Shown: positions 58,529 to 64,000 of the stretch, in pieces
Numbering within the stretch: the first letter of the stretch is position 1
How the letters are laid out: each line of letters starts with the position of its first letter
Assembly (NCBI GenBank): GCA_029213195.1
Contig: JARGNI010000003.1
Coordinates: 62,001 to 126,000 of the forward strand
Source: Verrucomicrobiales bacterium
GTDB taxonomy: Bacteria; Verrucomicrobiota; Verrucomicrobiia; Verrucomicrobiales; DEV007
Direction: 5' to 3'
DNA: 64,000 nt
Made by a program: the position numbers and the translations under genes
The notes under the pieces: generated by a model
Told to the model about the DNA's origin: nothing
What the model saw: the letters and a program-made list of their open reading frames with translations, nothing else
Databases searched by the model: none

Positions 58529-60694
58529 ATGAAGGGCCACTCCTCCACACTCGCCATCTCGCGTCCTCTTCCGGGTCGACTTTTCCGAGCGCTTCCCGCG
58601 GTCTCCCGATTTCGGCCCTGGACCTTTGCTCTCCTTGTCCTTCTCGCCATCGGAATTCCCTCTCGGCCCAGCGCCCAGATCAAGGTGGAAATCCAGACAG
58701 CCCAGAAGGAAATCGAGTCCAAGAAAGAGGCTGAAAATGCGGAGCCCGAGGACTCTCCCGAAGTCATCGAAGAAAGGAAACAGGAGCTGTTTCGCCGATC
58801 CTCGGAAGCGTACCTGAAGCGAAGTGGTCATCTCGATTACCTCGAAGCCACGGCTGAGGAATTGAAGAAGTCGATTCGTCTCGGTGAGATCCGGGGCGCC
58901 GAAGTCGACAAACTGGTCGAAGCCACTTTCGAGGAACTCATCGGGCTGGGGGTTCCCGCCATCGCCGAGCAATTTTCCAAATACAGCGACTCCTATCGCG
59001 AAGGCCGCCTCGCCAGCGAGCGCGCCGCGCTTCGCAACATCTCGGTCTCTTCCATGCCGGACCTTCCCGATCCCTGCGAAACGAAAACCTGGACCGAAGG
59101 CATCGCAAAGTTGCTGGATCGACAGGAAGCGAAGACCTGGAAAGGAAAGCTCACCCAGCAGCGGAAGAAAGAGCGCAAAGAGGATATCGAAAATCTCGAA
59201 GAGATCCTGGATTTCCGCCAGGAGCGCGATGAGAAATTCCTCAAGAACTGGATCGATCAGAGGGTCGTCCGCATCATCGCCGACCTTTCTCTTTCCGAGG
59301 AAAAGGAAGAGACCATCCGGACCACGGGAAAATCGTTCCTGGAGGACAGCCTCAAGTCGATCGCGGCAAGTTCTCTCGAGCAGATCAAGGAAGCCGCTCC
59401 CCTCGAACGGAAGCGCATCCTGAAAATGGCTCCGAGCCGATCCCCCATCCACGTTCGACCCGAGGAGGAGAGCCAGAAGCTCTGGGAGACCGCGATCTCA
59501 AAACATCTCACAAAAGACCAACTTGAGCGTCTTGCTGCGCAGAAGGAGAAGCGACTCGAACGCAATGTCGAAGCGGTGACCCTTCTCGCCTATCACTCCC
59601 TCGACCGATACCTCCGCTTCAGCGTGGAACAGGAATCCGAAATCCTGCCCATCATCCGAGAAAGAGTCCAGACCCGGGCGGAGCAGTATCCTCGCCCCCA
59701 CCTTCCGCCCCTGACCATGTCGAGCCTGATCGCCGAAGTCCGTCGCGAGGAGTTTCTCGAGAAGCTCGGAGAAGTCCTCGCCCCGGAGCAAAAGGAGCAC
59801 CTCTCCCTCCTCGTCAACAGCTTCACCAACTTCTCCACCGTTCTCGATTTGAGCGAAGCGAACGCGGAAGACCAGGACGAAAAGTTCCCCGAATCGGTCG
59901 CGACACAGCGTTTCGTCGGTCTCTACATGAAGGAACGGCTCGATTGGGAGAGAAAGCGCCGCATGATTCCCCTGCTCTCGCGGATCGATGAACTCCACCG
60001 CGAGTTTGGCCTCGACGAATCCGACGACTGGAAACTCCGGATCGCCGCGAAGGGTGCCGTAACCCGTGAGATCGCTCCTCTCGACGAGAGTCTTCCCAGG
60101 TCGGTAGAAAGTCAGATCGAGCGGGCTATCAAGGCCGGGAACGAAGAACAACGCTTGCAGATTCACATGAATCTTCCATCCAACCACCTCAGGGCAGAAA
60201 AAACCTCCCTCTGGAAGGACACGGTTTTCGCGGTTCTCGCTTCCGAGGAAAAAACCGAGTTCGAGGAGATGCAGAAACTCCGGCTCGAATCGGAAATAGC
60301 GGCTGTCGTCGAGATGGCGCTCTCCGAGATCGATTCCATCCTCTTTCTCAGTGATCGGCAGCGAAAGAAACTCCGCCCACTCTTCGAGAAGGGGCTCCGT
60401 GAATACCTGCCCTACTTCAAGCGCTCACAGATCTTCTCCCGCAACTGGTTCGAATTCTTTTCCGGAGGAGTCATGGTCGCCCTCAAGACCATTCCCGAGG
60501 AAGAGCGGGACTTTATTTTCACGGTCGATCAAATGGAGATCTGGGACTCCCAATACGAAAGACGCGTGCAAAGTTCCTGGAACCGTGTCGTTCAGATCCG
60601 GGAAGAAGAGGAGAAGGCAAAGGCGGACCCACAGCCCGAAAACCTCGAGGAGGGAGTCCAACTTCAACTTCGTGGCGCGCTGCCCCAATTCTAG
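58529..60694 (+). CDS. hypothetical large secreted helical protein
   Basis: 721 aa, N-terminal hydrophobic segment (FALLVLLAIGIPSRPSAQ), highly charged helical remainder with recurring L(T/S/A)xxQ-like segments. Confidence 0.75.
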   Translation: MKGHSSTLAISRPLPGRLFRALPAVSRFRPWTFALLVLLAIGIPSRPSAQIKVEIQTAQKEIESKKEAENAEPEDSPEVIEERKQELFRRSSEAYLKRSGHLDYLEATAEELKKSIRLGEIRGAEVDKLVEATFEELIGLGVPAIAEQFSKYSDSYREGRLASERAALRNISVSSMPDLPDPCETKTWTEGIAKLLDRQEAKTWKGKLTQQRKKERKEDIENLEEILDFRQERDEKFLKNWIDQRVVRIIADLSLSEEKEETIRTTGKSFLEDSLKSIAASSLEQIKEAAPLERKRILKMAPSRSPIHVRPEEESQKLWETAISKHLTKDQLERLAAQKEKRLERNVEAVTLLAYHSLDRYLRFSVEQESEILPIIRERVQTRAEQYPRPHLPPLTMSSLIAEVRREEFLEKLGEVLAPEQKEHLSLLVNSFTNFSTVLDLSEANAEDQDEKFPESVATQRFVGLYMKERLDWERKRRMIPLLSRIDELHREFGLDESDDWKLRIAAKGAVTREIAPLDESLPRSVESQIERAIKAGNEEQRLQIHMNLPSNHLRAEKTSLWKDTVFAVLASEEKTEFEEMQKLRLESEIAAVVEMALSEIDSILFLSDRQRKKLRPLFEKGLREYLPYFKRSQIFSRNWFEFFSGGVMVALKTIPEEERDFIFTVDQMEIWDSQYERRVQSSWNRVVQIREEEEKAKADPQPENLEEGVQLQLRGALPQF

Positions 60695-60820
60695 GGATTG
60701 CTCAGCAGTTCGCGAAACGCCGAGTCGAGATCCTTCGGAGCTGGGTAGGAACGAGGAAAAGTTCCCTCTTTTCATCCGTTCCTCGCGAAAATCCCGATTG
60801 AACCGAGACGAGAGCCATTC

Positions 60821-60860
60821 GCAAAAAGAAAGAGCCTGTTTCCCGAAACGAGAAACAGGC
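60821..60860 (-). terminator. intrinsic terminator downstream of the candidate selenoprotein
   Basis: GCCTGTTTC-N9-GAAACAGGC stem (60834-60860) followed on the minus strand by TCTTTCTTTTTGC. Confidence 0.75.
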
Positions 60861-60892
60861 CCTGAATGAAAGGTTGGAAATGTGGGGATGAT

Positions 60893-61393
60893 CTATTCGC
60901 CCTTGAGCTTGGCGAGGACCTTGTCCCGATCGTTCGTGACCATCGTGCCATCAGGATTGACGAGCACCATGTTGGGAATGTAGCCGGTCTTCCCGAGCTC
61001 GGCGAGATCCTTGACGTCTCCCATGTCCGCCTTGTTGACACATGGGAATGGAATACTCGAATCCATCAGATACTTCTCGACGCCGTCCTGGCTCCTGTCG
61101 TATCCGAACAGAACGATTTCGAATTTCCGATCTTTTCCTGCGTCCTTATAGAGCTGCACCAACTGTGCAGTTACAGGTTTGCAGCCGCCTCACCAGGAAG
61201 CCGAGTGATAGAGCACATAGAACTCCGGAGAGCCGGCGAGCGCGGCCTCAGCCACTTCACCGTCCTGAACCTGGATGATCTTGCCTTTGAGTTTCTCGGC
61301 GACCGCAGATTCCTCTGCCTGGATGCCGACCATTCCGAAAATGGCAGTGAGGAAACCCACTGCTGCCATTCTTCCTAACCGATTTTTTTTCAT
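60893..61393 (-). CDS. thioredoxin-like protein with in-frame UGA (candidate selenocysteine) at codon 68
   Basis: Concatenation across UGA 61190-61192: MKKNRLGRMAAVGFLTAIFGMVGIQAEESAVAEKLKGKIIQVQDGEVAEAALAGSPEFYVLYHSASW-U-GGCKPVTAQLVQLYKDAGKDRKFEIVLFGYDRSQDGVEKYLMDSSIPFPCVNKADMGDVKDLAELGKTGYIPNMVLVNPDGTMVTNDRDKVLAKLKGE*; same frame both sides (61190-61582 and 60893-61162 in the track); signal peptide; cis-Pro-like 'YIPNMVLVNPDG'. Confidence 0.78.
61153..61185 (-). promoter_or_regulatory. candidate bacterial SECIS hairpin within the coding sequence
   Basis: Hand fold directly after the UGA: GCUGCA/UGCAGC lower stem, CC/GG, bulged UGU, AACU/AGUU upper stem with loop GCAC beginning ~21 nt after the UGA. 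Confidence 0.5.
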
Positions 61394-61481
61394 CGCCCGA
61401 ACATGGTCAGAAAAGGCGGGAAAAGTAAATCTCGGATTGTCCACAATTCCGCAGGGCGTATCTTTCCGAATCCAGCCGAAA

Positions 61482-62177
61482 ATGAAGGCACTCATGAAAT
61501 CCCTACTCGCCGTTGTTCTCCTCCTCACCAGTCCTGCGCTGGCCTTCGATCCTGTCACCCGGGAGATGGAGGGCTGGACCATTCACATCGATCCCGCCCT
61601 GCTCTCCGATGATCCTCAGTCGGAAGAAAGCCGGTCTCTTCAGATGCTCCGGAATCATCTATTCTTCATCACAAACCTGATTCCCGAAGCCCGTCTCAAG
61701 GAGCTGAAAACCCTTGAAATCTGGATCGAGAAAGATCATCCGACGCTCAAGGCCATGCAATACCACCCCAGCCGCCAGTGGCTGGTCGACAACAAGCACG
61801 ATCCTCGTCTCGCGAAGAAGGTTCACATTCCCGTGGCGCGACAGCTCGTATCGAGGTCTCAGATCATGAAGCACCCCATGGTCGTGCTCCACGAACTGGC
61901 TCATGCCTACCATGATCAGATCCTCGGGTTCGACGATCCGAGAATCCTTTCCACTTTCCAAGCGGCCAAGGATTCAAAGAAATACCGAAGTGTCCTTCTC
62001 TACAACGGGCGTCGCGTCCTTCACTACGGGATGACGAATCACAAGGAGTATTTTGCCGAAGGCACCGAAGCCTTCTTCAACCGCAACGATTTCTATCCCT
62101 TCGTCCAGGCCGAGCTCAAGGAACACGACCCCAATCTCCACGCCCTTCTCGAGGAAATCTGGGGAAAGACTCCGTAG
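61482..62177 (+). CDS. putative secreted zincin-like metallopeptidase
   Basis: Signal peptide (MKSLLAVVLLLTSPALA), 'HPMVVLHELAHAYHDQ' (HExxH) and downstream 'NHKEYFAEGTEAFF' Glu-containing motif; start reassigned to ATG 61482. Confidence 0.8.
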   Translation: MKALMKSLLAVVLLLTSPALAFDPVTREMEGWTIHIDPALLSDDPQSEESRSLQMLRNHLFFITNLIPEARLKELKTLEIWIEKDHPTLKAMQYHPSRQWLVDNKHDPRLAKKVHIPVARQLVSRSQIMKHPMVVLHELAHAYHDQILGFDDPRILSTFQAAKDSKKYRSVLLYNGRRVLHYGMTNHKEYFAEGTEAFFNRNDFYPFVQAELKEHDPNLHALLEEIWGKTP

Positions 62178-62194
62178 GAACGAAGCATTGCCTT

Positions 62195-63517
62195 CTAGCG
62201 GAAATCGAGCGCTCCCCCGGAGATCTCGTATTCGATCCCGGCTCCGAAAGGCGCGGTGCGCTTGCTCCCGTCTTCCATCTTGAACTTTCCCTCGTCCCGG
62301 TCGTTGGGTGGATCGAGGAATGTCGATCCGTGATACAGGGTCACGACGTTTTTCGTGCCCTCCTTGATTTTCAGATCTTCGTAGGACCCGAAGCGACAGT
62401 TTTCGAAGAGGCAGTTCTTCGTGATGTAGAGAAAGCTCTGAGGAATCACACAGTCGATGAAATGACAGTTCTCCACCGTCAGCCAGTCTCCCTGTGCTTC
62501 CCGGGTGGGATCGTCCCCTTCCTTGAACACGATCGGATCCAGATCGCAGTCGACGAAGGTGGTATTCGTGATCTTGAATCCCATCGCAGGTTTTCCGGGA
62601 CGGCGGAAGTTCGATTTGTAGAGCACACAATGATCAAGAATGATCTTGGCGGAGTACCCGCTCATCCAGGCACCACCCTTCGCAAAAATCACTTCATCGA
62701 AAAGGCTGCGTTTTGCCTCGTAGGTGCCCCCGAGGTCGGCACTGAGGAGGATCTGCCGAAAGCGACTTCCTTCGGCGATCAAGTGCCCTTCATCGAGGTA
62801 AAGAGTCTCCCGCTCCAGGCTGGTCCCCTCGGGTAGGGTGAGCGTCACTTGGCGAAGCTTGCTTTCCTTGGGGAGCGATCCATCGCCACCGATCAGTTTC
62901 TCCTGCAAACGATACACCCCGGGGGTCAGCTCGATCTCTCCGCCCTTTTCGTCGACGAGCCGCGGCGTTTTGATCATGCCCCTTGGACTAGCGACCACTT
63001 CCTGCGGTTTGGAACTGGCGAGAAGGCCATCTCCTTCTTTGCTCTTCAATTCGAGGATGTCGTCGCGCACTGCCAACGCCTCTTCCAGCTTGCCCGCTTT
63101 CGTCAACTCGACCTTTAGGATCTCGAGTCGCTTCACGAAGCGGTCTTTGACCGGCACCTTCGCGTCGGCGACCTCCGCCCTGATCTTCGCCTCTTCGTCC
63201 GCTAGTACGGCACGCATCCTCTCGATCCCGGGAAAGTCCTCGGTTCCGGCTTCCTGCTCTTCGAGGGCGAGCTCCAATTCCTTGTTGGCCTTGATCGTAT
63301 TATCGAGGTTCCCATCGGCTTGAAATTGATCTCGGAGTCGGGCCACCCCTCCAGCGTATTTACGGTAGAGATCGTCGATACGATCCTGACCTTTGGCCTC
63401 GATCATGAGGATCTCCACATTGTAGGCTTTCCGCGCCTCCTCGACGGTATCCGCATGGAGCCCCGACCAGGCTCCCAGCACGGCTATTCCTATCCCTACC
63501 CAGAGAGTCCTTTTCAT
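62195..63517 (-). CDS. hypothetical secreted protein: coiled-coil N-terminus plus beta-helix-like C-terminus
   Basis: MKRTLWVGIGIAVLGAWSGLHA signal; 'RIDDLYRKYAGGVARLRDQFQADGNLDNTIKANKELELAL'; C-terminal repetitive 'IILDHCVLYKSNF..ITNTTFVDCDLD..VENCHFIDCVI..TKNCLFENCRFG'. Confidence 0.75.
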   Translation of the reverse strand: MKRTLWVGIGIAVLGAWSGLHADTVEEARKAYNVEILMIEAKGQDRIDDLYRKYAGGVARLRDQFQADGNLDNTIKANKELELALEEQEAGTEDFPGIERMRAVLADEEAKIRAEVADAKVPVKDRFVKRLEILKVELTKAGKLEEALAVRDDILELKSKEGDGLLASSKPQEVVASPRGMIKTPRLVDEKGGEIELTPGVYRLQEKLIGGDGSLPKESKLRQVTLTLPEGTSLERETLYLDEGHLIAEGSRFRQILLSADLGGTYEAKRSLFDEVIFAKGGAWMSGYSAKIILDHCVLYKSNFRRPGKPAMGFKITNTTFVDCDLDPIVFKEGDDPTREAQGDWLTVENCHFIDCVIPQSFLYITKNCLFENCRFGSYEDLKIKEGTKNVVTLYHGSTFLDPPNDRDEGKFKMEDGSKRTAPFGAGIEYEISGGALDFR

Positions 63518-63666
63518 GATTTCATAGTAAAGGAAGACCTTCTCGATTCCAGCACGGGATTCAGTGACGGTTTTCTTGCTCAAGAGGAGTAACCTTTTCG
63601 CGTCTTGGGGTATGCCAAAGGAGCAATCCGTGCGATCGGTCTTGGGAGCCTTCCTCCCTTTCCTCC

Positions 63667-64000
63667 ATGAGTTCGTATTGCGATATCGCCCCCGGACATC
63701 CGTTTCACGGTCCCTATCATGACAAGGCCTATGGGTTCCCCGTCCTGGGAGACCGCCCCCTCTTCGAGCGGCTCATTCTCGAGATCAACCAGGCGGGACT
63801 TTCCTGGCTGACGATCCTCAAGAAGCAGGAAAATTTTCGCGAGGCCTATGACCAATTCGATATCGAAGCCGTGGCAAACTATGGAGAAGCAGAGCGAAGC
63901 CGCCTGCTTTCCGATGCGGGAATCATTCGAAATCGTCTCAAGGTCGATGCCGCGATTCACAATGCGCAGACCATCCTCGCCCTGCAGGAGTCCCACGGAT
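63667..64000 (+). CDS. tag: DNA-3-methyladenine glycosylase I (truncated by window end)
   Basis: Manual translation: MSSYCDIAPGHPFHGPYHDKAYGFPVLGDRPLFERLILEINQAGLSWLTILKKQENFREAYDQFDIEAVANYGEAERSRLLSDAGIIRNRLKVDAAIHNAQTILALQESHG...; no stop before the end, so absent from the ORF track. Confidence 0.92.
   Translation, partial: MSSYCDIAPGHPFHGPYHDKAYGFPVLGDRPLFERLILEINQAGLSWLTILKKQENFREAYDQFDIEAVANYGEAERSRLLSDAGIIRNRLKVDAAIHNAQTILALQESHG

Noticed and set aside
1-64000. Search for CRISPR arrays, tRNA/rRNA genes, transposases, prophage or defence islands
   Set aside because: Intergenic regions are short and none showed repeat-spacer periodicity, cloverleaf-like sequence, or transposase/integrase motifs by eye; a tRNAscan/infernal run would be needed to be certain.

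Overview
The window is ~64 kb of GC-rich bacterial chromosome. It is most likely Verrucomicrobiota/PVC, inferred from two PSCyt1-DUF1549-DUF1553 + DUF1501 modules, a sulfatase and DUF4832, alongside a diderm core (bamA, skp/ompH, lpxD, gspD, psd). I saw no CRISPR array, rRNA, tRNA or transposase. Most of it is housekeeping: hemL, xseA, rpe, tadA, ruvB, glnD, phoH, surE, asd, a polyprenyl synthase and tag. The strongest unusual signals are: (1) a thioredoxin-like gene at 60893-61393(-), split in the ORF track by one in-frame TGA exactly where the first Cys of WCxxC belongs (SASW-UGA-GGCK), with a foldable hairpin just after it, so a candidate selenoprotein; (2) a Ni-superoxide-dismutase-like gene at 53926-54396(-) whose predicted signal-peptidase site (ASA|HCQVPCGIF) would itself expose the Ni-hook His1, with Tyr9 replaced by Phe, next to a cytochrome c gene; (3) a putative lipoprotein carrying a stand-alone Hint (intein/hedgehog-like) domain at 57886-58452(+); (4) two tiny paralogous Cys-rich lipoproteins at 45436-45582(-) and 45764-45886(-), absent from the ORF track; (5) a 30-bp palindrome abutting the start codon of an IclR regulator that overlaps a DUF1553-DUF1501 module; (6) a histidine kinase that keeps its phospho-acceptor His but has lost the N-box, next to an intact hybrid kinase; (7) a large RGG-rich and (EA)n-rich protein. 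All family assignments come from reading motifs by eye; no database search was run.
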